A stretch of 64,000 nucleotides of DNA from Tetradesmus obliquus (GCA_030272155.1 CP126194.1:682001-746000), one strand, 5' to 3'. Shown: positions 46,132 through 57,278, counted from the stretch's first letter. Numbers and translations are program-made. Notes: a model not told the origin generated them from the sequence alone.

Positions 46132-47018
46132 ATGGGACCTGCTCAGCGTGCGAAGCAAGCTGAGGATGCAGCCAGCAAGCTGGGCAGCCTGATTCGCAGC
46201 CCCCAGGTCGCGCAGCTGCTACAGCAACCTCTGCCTGCTCAGCCAGCAGCAGAACAGAAGGCAGTGCTGGCCGACATCAACAGCAACCTGCAGCAGCTGT
46301 ACAAGAAGCTGCCTGCCAACCCCAACACCAACTCAGAGAGAGCAGCAACAGTGCAGCTGCTGAGGGGCGTGCTGCACCAAGAGGCAGTTCGCAGCATAGG
46401 TGTACTGCAGGTGTGGCTGCAGCAGCAGCCGCAGCAGCTAGTTGCAGCGCTGCAGAGCTATGACTTGCAGCTTGGCACCATAGAAGGGGCGTGGTACGCA
46501 GGCATGCACGTTATGTGCAGGATCGCTGAGCTGCTGCTGGACTGCAAGGCATCGAGGAGCAGCAGCAGCAGCACAGCGGGTGCTGCTCTACTTGTGGTTG
46601 AGATGACTCAGCAGCTGCTGCAGTCAGGTGGGTGCATTCAACAACTATCTTCAGTTTCTTGCCAAAGAAAAGTTGCATGTGATCGACTCATGTGCACCTG
46701 TGCTGCCCAGACTGCATGCTCAGCAACAAAGGTGAACAGGTGCATGGTTCATAGGCTTGTCAATGCACAATGTTATGTGACTCACTTGCTGACTCACTGA
46801 TGATTCACTGCGGAAGCCATTGATGCTGCTCATACAGCACAGGAGTGATTGCCTGTACCACTTGACAGTCTGCAATGCTGTCTCTGAGGTAGACACAGTA
46901 ATCTCAGTTCCTTAAGTCACACATGTCCGCCGCCGCCGCTGCTGCTGCTGCGGGGTGTGCAGGTGTGCTTGCCGGCTGGGCAGATCTACTGCAGCTGCTG
47001 CTGAAACAGCGGCAACAG

Positions 47019-47053
<35 letters not shown>

Positions 47054-47499
47054 GCGTCGGCTGACAAGTGCACGAGGTGGGGAATGTCATGCAGTGCTGC
47101 GGACATTAGATATCATGGTGACGCTGGTTGGCATCTGGGCTGACGCGATGCTGCAGCTGCCCTCAGAACAGCTCGTCTATGAAGCCTCAAAGCTGGCCAC
47201 TCTGCTGCAAGCAGCACGGCTGCTGCTGCAGCAGCTGCAGTGCTACGGCTCGCTGCTTGAAACAGGCGCAGCAGCAGACCTCAGCAGGCCTGAAGCAGTC
47301 AATGTTTGGTTGAAGTTCAACAAGGTGCAGATGGCTTGTGGAGAGTTCCTGAACGGGCTGGGCTACCTGTACAAGGCGGAGCGGCTGGGCGAAGCAGATG
47401 AAGCTGCGGCTGTCGACTTTCTGCGACTGCCTGCAGTGGCACAGCTGGCGCTGCAGCTGCTGACAGGCTACACAATGCTGCTGCACCAACAGCACAGCG

Positions 47500-47536
<37 letters not shown>

Positions 47537-48186
47537 ACGGCAGAACAGCAAGCAGCCGCAGTTCCCCTGCAGACCTGCTGCCCATCCCTGCCTTCCACCA
47601 GCATCAGGGCATGCTGCAGCTGCTGCCGGGTGGTCAGACCTACCTGGATGCTGCGAGCCACTTAGCAGCCACGCGTTTTGGCCAGCGCGGTTCCCGCATC
47701 TTTCAGGCTCACATGATGACAGCTGTGCTGGAGACCTGCTTGCAGCTGAGTTGCATGCAGCAGCACGGCAGCTTGACAGCCGACCGCGATGCACCTGCGC
47801 TGTCAGCAGCTGCTGTGCGGCTGGTGCTGGAGCTGCAGCTGCTGGCTGCTGCTGCAGTGCAGCGCCTGCAGCAGCCATGGCCTGCGAGTGGAGAAGTGCA
47901 CCCATGTGACCTGCTGCAGGCCAGCAACATGCTGCTGCACAGGCAGCTGCAGGCAGGCCGGGTGGTTGGCGGGAACAGCGCGCCGCCTGAGGTGCTGCAG
48001 TTGGCACTCCGGCTGGTTGGCGGGAGCAGCCTGCCGCTTGAGCAGCAGCAGCAGGCAATGCGGCTGGCTAGCGGCAGCAGCCTGCCGCTTGAGGTGCTGA
48101 AGGAAGATGGGCTGCAGCTGCTGCAAGCGCTGGCGGCACCACTGCAGCAGCTGCAGCTGGCACGCGGTGATCATGTTGCTGTTTGA
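46132..48186 (+). CDS. Unrecognised Leu/Gln-rich protein, two exons
   Basis: I do not recognise a family. Exon 1 runs 46132-46627 (165 codons plus one base, GTGGGT donor). Exon 2 starts at 46963 in matching phase (QSG then VLAGWADLLQLLLKQ) and runs to a TGA at 48184-48186, giving about 570 residues. The sequence is almost entirely predicted helix, rich in Leu, Gln and Ala (LVAALQSYDLQLGTIEGAWY, AVRLVLELQLLAAAAVQRL), with no signal peptide or membrane segment. A helical-repeat scaffold is one possibility. Two CAG tracts encode poly-Gln at about 47021-47052 and 47504-47533. Just after the second, near 47530-47580, the frame must change by one base to continue into the well-formed C-terminal third. 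No GT donor suits an intron there, so repeat slippage or a sequence error is likely. Three 51-nt repeats lie near the C-terminus. Confidence 0.6.
47959..48111 (+). repeat. Three 51-nt coding repeats (17 residues each)
   Basis: Three consecutive 17-residue units: RVVGGNSAPPEVLQLAL, RLVGGSSLPLEQQQQAM and RLASGSSLPLEVLKEDG. The pattern R-hydrophobic-x-x-G-x-S-x-P-x-E is kept and the DNA units keep length and phase, so the expansion happened in coding DNA under frame constraint. Confidence 0.85.
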
Positions 48187-49048
48187 CCACGTGGGGCCTG
48201 AATAAGCATACACAGAGCAGGTTTGTTATATCAACGATGATTCAGGTTCGGTGCAGCCGGACGTGCAGTCTTGCAGGCAGATATGCATCGAGGTCAAGAT
48301 CGACAGTTGACCGTCGAGAACACAAGCTGCAGCCGTCCCACCAGCAGTCAAATCACCAAAAACTCATGAGTATCATTCCAACATAATTAAGTGCTCACCA
48401 CACTGGGGTCGTCACGTATTGTGAAGGTGTTCTAGCGTCAGTGTTTCATGGCTGTTTTGTGCCGCCCAGACTCAGCTATATTATAAAGCAGTCACGGTGG
48501 ACATCATTTACATGAAGATAAATGATTCAAACAGGCACGGCTGACGGGTTATGTTCTCGTCATTATGTGGAGGTTTATTTGGCGGTTCACCTGTACTGCT
48601 GAGCTGCTGAGCAGTATTTTCTATCTCGAGATAGTGCGCCACGACCACCCTTGTGAACACAGCTTGCTTCTGGTTAATCAGCTTGTCGTAGCATCAGCTT
48701 CATCAGCAGCAACAGCATTCTGTGACCAGCTGCCAGCAGCAGAAGCATCAGCATCAGCAACAAGAAACTGGATTGAGAGGACTGCTTTGAAGGGTGGGCC
48801 ATCAACGTCTTTGCCGCAAAGCTTACAGCCTTGGAAGGTGTCGAGGTGTTGGTTACCAGTCATGGGGGCCACCTGCAGCCATAGCTTGCACATACTTACT
48901 TGCTGTGTGGGTGCCACACTACAGCTTTGTTTTGCGGATGGATAAAACAGACAAGCTTTTACCCCCTGGCTGCCTGAACCCCTTCCCTCTGACTTGCAGC
49001 CCCTTTACCCAACCCTGCATCACCTATTGAGCATCCATTTTGGACCAA
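48187..49048. other. Intergenic region, no gene seen
   Basis: About 860 bp of lower repeat content between two plus-strand genes. A short (CATCAG)-like cluster occurs near 48689-48765. No splice-consistent coding frame is evident; it presumably carries the upstream gene's 3' end and the promoter of the LRR gene. Confidence 0.5.
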
Positions 49049-50989
49049 ATGGGCAACCTCACCAGCAGCAGTAGCAGTAGCAGCAGCAGCGGGGGCAGCA
49101 GCAGTCGCAGCATGCAGCCTCAGGATGAAGCCACTGCCAGCGATCACAGCTGGCACGATCCACAGCTGCTAAGGCCTATCCTGTGCCACCCCGGCATGGA
49201 CCAGCAGGCAGTGGCGCTGCTGCTGCAGACTTCAAAGCAGCTGCAGGTAGCAGTAGACGAAGTGCTTGCAGGACAGCTGCCAGTAGCACTGCGTACAACT
49301 GAGCAGCAGCAACTCGGGCTGCTAGCGCAGTGGTTGAGCAGGCATGCAGGGCTGGTGAAGAGCCTGGCTATTGCATATGAGAGCGCAGGCACTGGTTTTG
49401 ACCCACGACCAGATGGACCAGTGTCCTCGGGTCTTGACACAGCACTTGCAGCGGCAGCGGCGGCAGCAGCGCCAAGCAGCCTACTGCTGCAGTCCTTCAC
49501 CTTCAACCTGGCTGCAGGCCCAGATCTCTTGCAGCACCTGCCAGCTGCGCACCTCACACACCTGGATACATGCGCCATGCCCAGCAACACAGCAACTGTC
49601 AAGGCAGTCGCCGGCCTCACCAACCTGCGAGAACTGCGATTGAACAGCTTTGACCATTGGAACAGCTGGTCAGACAAGCCCAAGCCCTATGTGCCAGCCG
49701 ATCTGCTGCTGTCTATCACAGCAGGCATGAAGCAGCTCACGCAGCTACAGATAGCGACAGTAGCACCAACGCAGCTGCAGCTGCTGCCGCCACAGCTGCA
49801 GCGGCTGCATGCAGCAGTTGTGATGCACTGGAGCAGTGATGCGGACATTGCAGCACTTTGCGGCCCGCAGCTAACAGCTCTGCGCAGTTTGCGCGTGAAA
49901 ACATGCAGAGTGTATCCTCACCCAAGTTCGCTGCAGAACAGTGTTCTAGCTCCACTATCAGGGCTGCAGCAACTGACGCGCCTCGAGCTGTACCACCTGC
50001 GCTCTGAGCAGCTGCTGCAACTGCAGCTGCCACAGCTGCAGCAACTTGAGGTAAATAACATCTTCGGTAAGGAAGGCCAGCTGCTGCGCATGGGGCATCT
50101 GACATGCCTGCGCAAGCTGTTTGTGGGGGGCTATATGGAAGCAGCGCTCAGCTGCGACGATCATTTGCCCCCAAAACTGCAGGAGCTGCACTTTGGGCTT
50201 ATCCAGCCGGGTGCAGACGATATACTGCAGCCAATTCTAGTGTTGAGCAGGCTAGAGGTCCTGCAGCTTACACTCTATCCAGACGAACACGGCCAAGCAG
50301 CAACAGCAGAAGAGCTGCAGCAGCTGAGCAGCCTCAGCAGCTTGCGAGAGCTGCAGCTTGATTACCATAAGTGTACAGGTGACGACGCAGCAGAGGCAGC
50401 AGCAGCATGGCGTGCGCTGCCACTGAAGTCATTGATGTTGGAGCACTCCTCTCAGAGCTGCACTGCCTCGCATGCCATAGAGTTGCAGCAGCTGCGGGAG
50501 GTGCGGGGTCTCACACGCCTGGACCTCCCCAACTATCACTATGTTGCTGGCGGTGTCAGTGGGACAGATGCGGTGCTTGGGCAGCTTGCTGCGGTTCTGC
50601 AGCAGCTGACCAGCCTGCGATGGCTGTCTGTATCTGGTGCTTATGTTTGGGAGGGGGAGGAGGACGAGGAGGACGAAGAGACAGCAGCAGCAGCAGCAGC
50701 AGTCAGTAGTAGCAGGGGAGCATCACACCATAGTGATGGTGCAATAGCTTTCCTGCAAGCTCTTGGCGGGTTGAGCTTGTTGCGAGATGCGTATGTGGAG
50801 CTGTATGGGCTGGACGAGTCGATAGTTCAGCAAATGAACGACCTGCTGCCACAGCTATTTCCTCGCAAACTGGTTCAAAGCTGTGAGATGTCTGATGACT
50901 CCTCCGCCAGGAGTGATTGCTTCACTGTGATGCTGCAGACCGTGCCAGATGGGCCACAGGCATGGGGTGACTTTGGAAACCACTGGTAG
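49049..50989 (+). CDS. Intronless leucine-rich-repeat protein, F-box-like N-terminus
   Basis: One uninterrupted frame of 646 residues from ATG 49049 to TAG 50987-50989; the ATG was chosen as the first in-frame Met. The N-terminal 25 residues are Ser/Gly-rich from AGC repeats. Residues 40-75 (LLRPILCHPGMDQQAVALLLQTSKQLQVAVDEVL) resemble the two-helix core of an F-box-like motif but lack a clear F-box consensus. From about residue 160 a series of LRRs follows: LTHLDTCAM, LTNLRELRLNSF, LTQLQIATV, LTRLELYHLR, LQQLEVNNIF, LTCLRKLFVGG, LEVLQLTLYP, LRELQLDYH, LTRLDLPNY and LTSLRWLSVSG. An acidic patch (EGEEDEEDEE) and a poly-Ala run break the last third. It is probably a recognition subunit or scaffold. 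Lack of introns in this intron-rich neighbourhood is noteworthy. Confidence 0.85.
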   Translation: MGNLTSSSSSSSSSGGSSSRSMQPQDEATASDHSWHDPQLLRPILCHPGMDQQAVALLLQTSKQLQVAVDEVLAGQLPVALRTTEQQQLGLLAQWLSRHAGLVKSLAIAYESAGTGFDPRPDGPVSSGLDTALAAAAAAAAPSSLLLQSFTFNLAAGPDLLQHLPAAHLTHLDTCAMPSNTATVKAVAGLTNLRELRLNSFDHWNSWSDKPKPYVPADLLLSITAGMKQLTQLQIATVAPTQLQLLPPQLQRLHAAVVMHWSSDADIAALCGPQLTALRSLRVKTCRVYPHPSSLQNSVLAPLSGLQQLTRLELYHLRSEQLLQLQLPQLQQLEVNNIFGKEGQLLRMGHLTCLRKLFVGGYMEAALSCDDHLPPKLQELHFGLIQPGADDILQPILVLSRLEVLQLTLYPDEHGQAATAEELQQLSSLSSLRELQLDYHKCTGDDAAEAAAAWRALPLKSLMLEHSSQSCTASHAIELQQLREVRGLTRLDLPNYHYVAGGVSGTDAVLGQLAAVLQQLTSLRWLSVSGAYVWEGEEDEEDEETAAAAAAVSSSRGASHHSDGAIAFLQALGGLSLLRDAYVELYGLDESIVQQMNDLLPQLFPRKLVQSCEMSDDSSARSDCFTVMLQTVPDGPQAWGDFGNHW

Positions 50990-52599
50990 TTGTGTACAGC
51001 TGCTGTCTGCATGCGAGTGCGGGTGTTTGTACCCTTCAACAGCACTTGCATACCTCCGCTTGGCTAGCTTGGCGTCATTCAGCATGCAGTTCACATGTAG
51101 TGATGCTTGATGCTGCTGGCTTTCAGCGGATTATGCACCGCCCATATGCTGCTTTTTTGTATGCTAGTGCCGTGTCCTGCTGCAGCGCAGCCCACACATT
51201 GTGTGCCGTTGGTGCATGCGCATGTTTGTGCCTGTGCGTGCCATAACATGTGCCTTTGTGCCGTGTGCACAGTGTGCGCTGCTCTGTATGTTGTGACTGT
51301 GTGCTGCAGCAGCTCTGTATGGCATGTTTGAGCTCTGTATGGCATGTTTCTACATCAGGCACGCCTGTGTACAGCGCTTGTGCCGGCAAAGCAGGGCTAA
51401 TGTGGTGTAGCTACCTGCGGGCTGTTTCTCATTTGAACTTTAGGCATGGCTGGTGACTGCTGTTGTGGTGCCACTATGGTACAACTGCTGTCTATGCACA
51501 GCAGCGGCTGGACCTGCATTTTGTTACCAGATGTGATGCTGAGTATGTCCCTGCTGTTTGGCATGGCATGGGATGCTCTTTCATGGCTTGCTACCTGGTG
51601 TCGGCACTATTGCCGCAGCGTTGGGGCAGCCGCAGCAGCATCTGCTGCTGACGCCAACAGTGTGGCAGGTTCTGCGGGTCTGCTAGCACCTTGCTGGATG
51701 TTGCAGAGACGGCAAGCTCCTTGTAGAGGCTGGGAAGCCACTGGGACAGGAACACCCGGCTTCCGTAGTTGCTTTGCAACGTTGCAACATCCTGGGGCTG
51801 ACCAACAGATTTTGGCAATGTTTACCCCTGGAGTGCTGGCTGCAGAAAATGTGTTGAAGAAAATTTAACGTGCGTTACACACGTACAGGGCCCATTTGGT
51901 AAACATAATAGTCTTCTTGTAAGCCATACCTTGTCATCGGCATCGGCAACCATTTGGTGACAGGGCCCATTTGGTGACAGGTTCATGCGTGTGCCATGAG
52001 CAATTGGTCGGAGGATAGCATTACAGGCCCTACCAGTGCCAATTCTACAGCATGAGCAGTGCCCTCGGACCATGCCATGTCGAGGCAGCAGTCTGCCGCA
52101 AACGCTCCGGGGGCCAGGCTGTACCTCTCTTCACAACAAGCAGGTTCTAAACGTACCATGCCGATGCATACAAAGTGTAACAGCCAGCAGCAACGCCCAA
52201 CATGCAGCTGGGTTGCTGCATTGTGTCAGCACCTTGAGGCCGGCTTGCAATTGCAAGCTTGCAAGCTTGCCATACAACCCTACAAGCCTGCTCACGACCA
52301 GCATTCTGCAGTGTAAACCCTGCTGGCTTGATGCCAGCACCATCTGCTGATGTAAGCAAACTCTAGCCTGCAGCAGCGGCAGTCAACAGGCCGGGTGGAT
52401 CGACCCGATCGACTTGATGGTGACCATCCAATGGGGCACCCATTGCACAGTGCTTGCACGTCCTTGTACTAGTGTCCCAAATCATGCTGCCATCACCTGG
52501 GCGGTATACTAACTTGACGCTGAGAGCATAGTTAGTCCTGCACTAGCATTTACACATGCATGCTCAGCAATGCTGGCTATGCTGTGTCCGAAAGCACGC
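50990..52599. other. Long spacer with no supported gene
   Basis: About 1.6 kb. The first part (51000-51450) is TGTG-rich with a local duplication of AGCTCTGTATGGCATGTTT near 51310-51350. Around 52245-52272 there is a small inverted/direct repeat of GCAAGCTTGC. Open frames here are short and lack family motifs. The primase C-terminal exon that would be expected downstream of the relic at 52600 (about 52100-52500) is absent. Confidence 0.5.
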
Positions 52600-54530
52600 A
52601 TCTGCTGCTGCAGGCTTGCACCAGTATCCTGCTGCTGTTGCTGCTGGTGCTGGTGGACGATCTCCTGCAGCAGCTGCTGCATGGTTGGCACATCATCTGG
52701 GTCGAAGCTCCGTATCTGGATCAATTGGCACGCACAAGTTGCCGGTCTTGGGGTGCACGCAGAACTGGGCCTGCACAGACATTGGCAGCAGGATGTGTGC
52801 ATTCAAGATGCAGCAGCAAGGCGCAACAGCGCTCAGGTGCCACACCACAGCAGCTCCTGCACTGCATGACAGCCACCCACTGCAGCAGCTGCAAACGCAA
52901 CTGCATTCTGAGGCAGTGGTAACTTATGGAAGGAGCTGACATCCTGAACTTGCATCACAGTCAGATGTAGCAGGTATGCTGTTGTCGAGGAGGCAGAACA
53001 ACAAACAGCCCCGACAGCAGCAGGCCGTGCCGCACCTTGAGCAAGTAGTTCATCTTCTTGGTTACCTCCACGTGCAGGCACGGGTGAATGCAGACGAAGA
53101 TGATGTTGTCAAGGCTCTTCTCCAGCGCCTTGGCAGCTTGGCCGGACAGCGGCCGCAATGCCTGGCGGCAGAGCTGGGCAGCAGCAAAGCGCAGCAACCA
53201 CGACGCCTGGCGGTCGCGCAGCAGCAGAGGCGTGTTGCATGGACAGGTGAAACCGGCGTCAGGTGCCAACAGAGCACTACAGCACCGCAGTACACCAGTG
53301 TGCAGTTTGCCGCCCTCAAGCCACCATCATGCGGTCGGCCTTCGCCACACAGGTACCCCACGGCGCACGCACATCGTCAGCCAGCAGCCGGGCAGCCGGG
53401 CACTGCGCTGAGCAAAAACATGCACAGCGCCCATGTGTCAGGTCAGCAAGCAGATCTGGAGCTGCAAGCCCATATAGTGACAGCAGTTGCTTCAATTCTG
53501 AGGGCGTGCTGCGATGCCCGATCCTTGCGCTTGCGTTGCAAGCATCATTGCCTATAAAACCTTCTGCTGGTGCTGCCAGCATGCAGCTGCTGATGCGTTC
53601 TGCTCCTCATGCCTGGAGGAGCTGCTGCTACTGGGTGCTGCTGCTGGTGCATGCTGCAGATGCTGCTGGTGCCCATGTTTACAGGTGTCAGGAATTGAAG
53701 CAGTCTGCTGGTGCCTGCTGGTGCTGCTGAGTTGTTACTCACCCCTGATAAGCCACCTAGTAATGCACTCCGCCCCGCCCTGAGTACACCCACAGAATTT
53801 GCTGGAACTCAAAGCTCTCACCACCTGAACAGCAGCAGGGCACGAGGGCAGTGCGTCAGGCAAGAACGCACATGCAGAAGGAGCATCTCTGCTGAGGCCA
53901 ATGCACGCTACAAAAGTGGTTATTGGCTCTGTGGCCTGGTACCACACAATCTGCAAAGTCGCCAGTGCAGCAACCTGCTGCTGTACGTACGCTCTGGAAT
54001 CCTGCACCTGCGCACCTGAATCGCCACAGCGATGAAGGGCCAGCACCTGCTGCAGATGTGGCGGCAGCTGCCGCACGTGCGCAGCTCACGCTGCACAGGC
54101 TTGAAACCTGCAGGAGGGCATGCATGCTTGTCAGGGAGAGGGAGACACAGCACGCAGGGCAGAGCCACATCCAGCAACACAACAGTGCAGTAAATGCCGG
54201 CAGTCTGCAAGAAGCATGGCAGGTATCTTGAAAAGGGGCCGACGCCGCTGCAAAGTGCATTGGCGGCTGCTGTTGCTGTCAAATGCACATTGCACACGTT
54301 GCACAGTGCGCACTTCAGCCGTGCTTACGTGCAGCCGACCGTGCTGCCAGCACATCCGCATCACCGTCACAGTGCATCTGCTGCAGCTGTGATCACCCTT
54401 GGCTGCCAGTATGCGCCATACATAGCCGGCTGCCTGGGGTCATGTGTGTACACTGGCCCGTGTTGAGCTTGCTGGACACCTTGCGCACCGGGTCAGTTTT
54501 GAATCGATTCATTACAGCACAGGGGCGGCA
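52600..54530 (-). pseudogene. PRIM1 (pseudogene): Decayed copy of the DNA primase small-subunit gene
   Basis: Fragments collinear with the intact gene at 58702-63739 occur on the same strand. They are: KVP/THDP exon at about 54440-54530 (SSKLNTGQCTHMTPGSR, degenerate); catalytic exon at about 54018-54115; [11 protein letters not shown] exon at about 53742-53825, now with a stop where Cys-Trp stood; ARLLADDV exon at about 53336-53405; ALEKSLDNIIF...VTKKMNYLLK exon at about 53039-53160; and HPKTG exon at about 52613-52775, with a frameshift before FDPDDVPTM. Intron sequence is also conserved in places (the GCTGCTGGTGCC-rich intron near 53590-53720), so the copy arose by DNA duplication, not reverse transcription. 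The catalytic exon has lost 36 bp including the DID motif. Two middle exons are missing. It cannot encode an active primase. Confidence 0.85.
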
Positions 54531-54689
54531 GTGACGCACACCACTGACGAGCAGGCTACAACAGACAGTACTAGCGACCCAGACAGCGCCCAGCACTTGT
54601 ACGATGTTGTGCTGGAGCAGACATGCCCCAAAGACGAAGCATGCAATAATAGTAGCAGTACAAGTCACTGACAGGAGCTGCTGTCTGCG

Positions 54690-54800
54690 TTCCTGTTGAG
54701 TGCTGCCTTGCTGCTGGCAGCCAAGGGCATGAGGAAGTTGCTGCAGATGGCTGCGATGTAGGGCCTCCAGTGACATCCAGCCCTCACCTGCTGTCAGCTG
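54690..54800 (-). pseudogene. PRIM1 (pseudogene fragment): Primase C-terminal exon fragment in the wrong order
   Basis: This segment matches the last exon of the intact primase (58702-58875): GCTGCCTTGCTGCTGGCAGC is shared, followed by similar GAGGAAG..GCTGC..GGCTGCxATGTAGGGC sequence. In the intact frame it would read [23 protein letters not shown], but one-base shifts break the frame. In the transcription sense it lies upstream of the 5'-most fragment of the 52600-54530 relic, so it belongs to a second relic or to a rearranged one. Confidence 0.7.
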
Positions 54801-55559
54801 CTGTAGCGACAAGGTTGATTTAAAATGGAGGGCAACACATTCACTGGTTTGTGATGAGTTGATGCAGTGTATCTATTTGAAGGCAGCGTGCGGTTGAAGG
54901 GTTGCGGCTGTTCAGGAGGCTGCAGAGCCACACGGCTGACAGCGCAGCCGCATCAGCTGCTGTGGATACTTGTCGAGAATCTGCATTCAGGTTGCTCCAT
55001 GCACCACCGTAAAGTGCAAAAAATCTGCATTCGCCATGCACTGGTCTGCCTGAGATGCCGCAGCAGCAGCACAGGGCCAACAACACAGCGCTGTGAAGCA
55101 GCTACCTTGACTGGCCAGCCATATGGTGGCAGCAGCGCGTCCAGAAAACGCACGGTCACCCAGTCACAAGTATTGGGTTTGAACAGCCGGTGCGCTGCTA
55201 CAAGTAGATCTCAAAGCACTGCTGATGGAAAGCAGGCAGCTGTCAAAGTCAGCACGTACAGCTTGCACCAACAACTATGACCGTGCATCGTGATGCAGTT
55301 AATGGCAAGCTGAATGCACACCAATAATTTGCTGTGGAGATCGTCGAAGCAAACAGACACATCAAAGTTTGGCGAAACAGGAGGGAGCGTCAAACCCTGG
55401 CACCTCCTTGTTAGAGTATATGCATGCACGCACACAGCAGCGGTGAAGTGTTTCTGAATGTAGTTCAAAGAATGTCACCCTAACGAGGCGTCTAAACAAA
55501 TATACGTTCATCCCACTGCGACTTGACTTGACCGCAGTCAACAGACACGCCTGAAGCAT
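54801..55559. other. Spacer, no gene seen
   Basis: About 760 bp between the primase relic and the broken LRR gene. It is less repeat-rich and more AT-balanced than the gene bodies. No splice-consistent frame or known motif was found. Confidence 0.5.
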
Positions 55560-57278
55560 ATTTGCATCGCTACGCCATTTGCAAGCTGTCTAGAAATAGC
55601 TTCATCGCAATTAAGACGATTCAAGTGCCACCAGGGACCGACCCAACGACCTTCAACAGCAACGGCAGCAATGGTCCAGAGCTGTCCAGCCATCTCCCTG
55701 GCAGCATCTTGGAGTTGCCCTGCGTGCTGGATCATCCCTCCATTCCATATTCCATCAAAATGGCAGCCAAGCTCTTTGCTACCAGCAAAGCAGTAGCAGC
55801 AGAAGCAAAAGTACACAGCAATCGTTTGCAGGAGGTGCTCATGAGCGTGAGCAGCAGCAGCGAGGCGCAGCAGAAGGCCGCATGTTTGCCAAGCATGCGT
55901 ACCTGCTGCAGCGCGTGCACACCCTGCAGCTGCAGCTGGACAGGACAGCAATCGACACCTGCAGCAGGGCATCAGGCTTGGGCGTGTGGGGCTTGCTGAC
56001 CAGCAGATTTTCAGACATCTTCGGCCACACCACCATCACCGCAACAGCAGCAGCAGCCATCCTGGGAAGCATGCCCAGGACTCTCTCCACGGTCAGCCTG
56101 AAGCTACAGGGCAGTGAAGCTGTCACAGCAATCCCCCTGCATGACCAAGAGTGTGCTCTGATCCGCTCAGGGCTAGCAGCACTACCCCACCTGCAGCACA
56201 TCAGCATTGCTGGCCCAGGTATAGCAGCGTGCCTCCCCTGCAGCCCTAACCTTGCGACCACCTTCAACCAGCTCACCTCCCTCCACCTCGGCACCATCAG
56301 GAGTCATGCAGAAGTTGTACAGCTGCTGGCAGCACTTCCTGCAGGCCTGGTACAGCTGCGCCTGGATGTGGACACGCCTGACCCGCGAACAAAGGCGCAC
56401 AGCAGCGACGTGCATGAGCAGATGATGCAGCTGCAGCGTGGCGTGCAGTTGGCCCACTTGACGACGCTACAAAGACTGCGTGTTATCGGCGCGTGTTTTC
56501 TAATTGGGCCGGATTCAACGCTGCCACCCAACGTCATCCAGCTGATTGCACCCTGTTTGTTTGATGAGAGGCCCCTCCTGCCGCTCACCAACCTGCAGCA
56601 CCTGGACATTGACAACCTCAACGCACTCTCAGAGATACGACCAGAGGGGTTTGCACGCACCGCGTCCCTCAAGCAGCTCAAGTTCATGTTCACAGGCGCG
56701 CTAATCATTGAACATGAAGACGCAGTTGAGATGGTGGCAGGCCTGGCTGCACTTAGCGCAGGCAGGCTGCCTCTGAGGGATCTGCATGTGGTGTCGCAAG
56801 GGCCGCAGCAACCAGGGGCGGCAGGTGGTGTCTTTGGCCCGGCCGCTCTTGGAAGGCTGCTAGGGCAGCTGACTGGCCTCAGGAGCTTGGTGATACAGGC
56901 TGGCACCTTTGCCTGGACAGATGTGGCGGCCAGCCTGGTGCAACTGACTTGCTTGCAGGAGCTGATCGTGGCCTCTACTGTAGATGACTCACCTGCGCTG
57001 ATTGGTGATGTGGCAGATTGTGAGACCTTTGTGGACGCTATTGTGGGTTGCAGCAGCTGCGTGACCTGAGAGGAGACACTGTTTGGTTTGGCAGTGGATA
57101 CGCAGAGGGGGGTGGGCCACAACCCATCATGCGCCTGCAGGCAGCAACGCAGTTGGAGTACCTGGACCTGTTTGGCCCAAAGAGCCATCCTGGGAAACAG
57201 AACCCAGACTGGGCGACTTTGCTGAAGAGCTTGCCCGGGGTTGATCTGGGTGCCGAGTTGATTCCCTTAAAGGACTAG
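55560..57278 (+). pseudogene. Leucine-rich-repeat gene with two frame breaks
   Basis: Three adjoining open stretches in different frames make one LRR protein. The first (to about 55875) has an F-box-like lead (GSILELPCVLDHPSI, then MAAKLFATSKAVAAEAKVH) resembling the N-terminus of the gene at 49049. The second (about 55875-57045) carries repeats LHTL-like, LQHISIAGPG, LTSLHLGTI, LVQLRLDVD, LQRLRVIGA, LQHLDIDNL, LKQLKFMFT, LRSLVIQAG and LQELIVAST. The third (57048-57278) has LQQLRDLRGD and LEYLDLFGP and ends in LKD-stop. Joins near 55870 and 57050 each need a one-base shift. The second join follows GGTTGCAG, which could be an acceptor, but no donor at a sensible distance was found. No convincing ATG opens the first stretch. 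A recent pseudogene is most likely; undetected introns or sequence errors are alternatives. Confidence 0.62.

Noticed and set aside
50990..52599. tRNA or small RNA gene in the long spacer
   Set aside because: I looked for A-box/B-box-like and cloverleaf-compatible segments and saw none that were convincing by eye; a covariance-model scan would settle it.
52600..54530. Processed retrocopy of primase
   Set aside because: Intron-derived sequence and splice-site surroundings are retained between the exon fragments, and no poly(A) tail or target-site duplication was seen.
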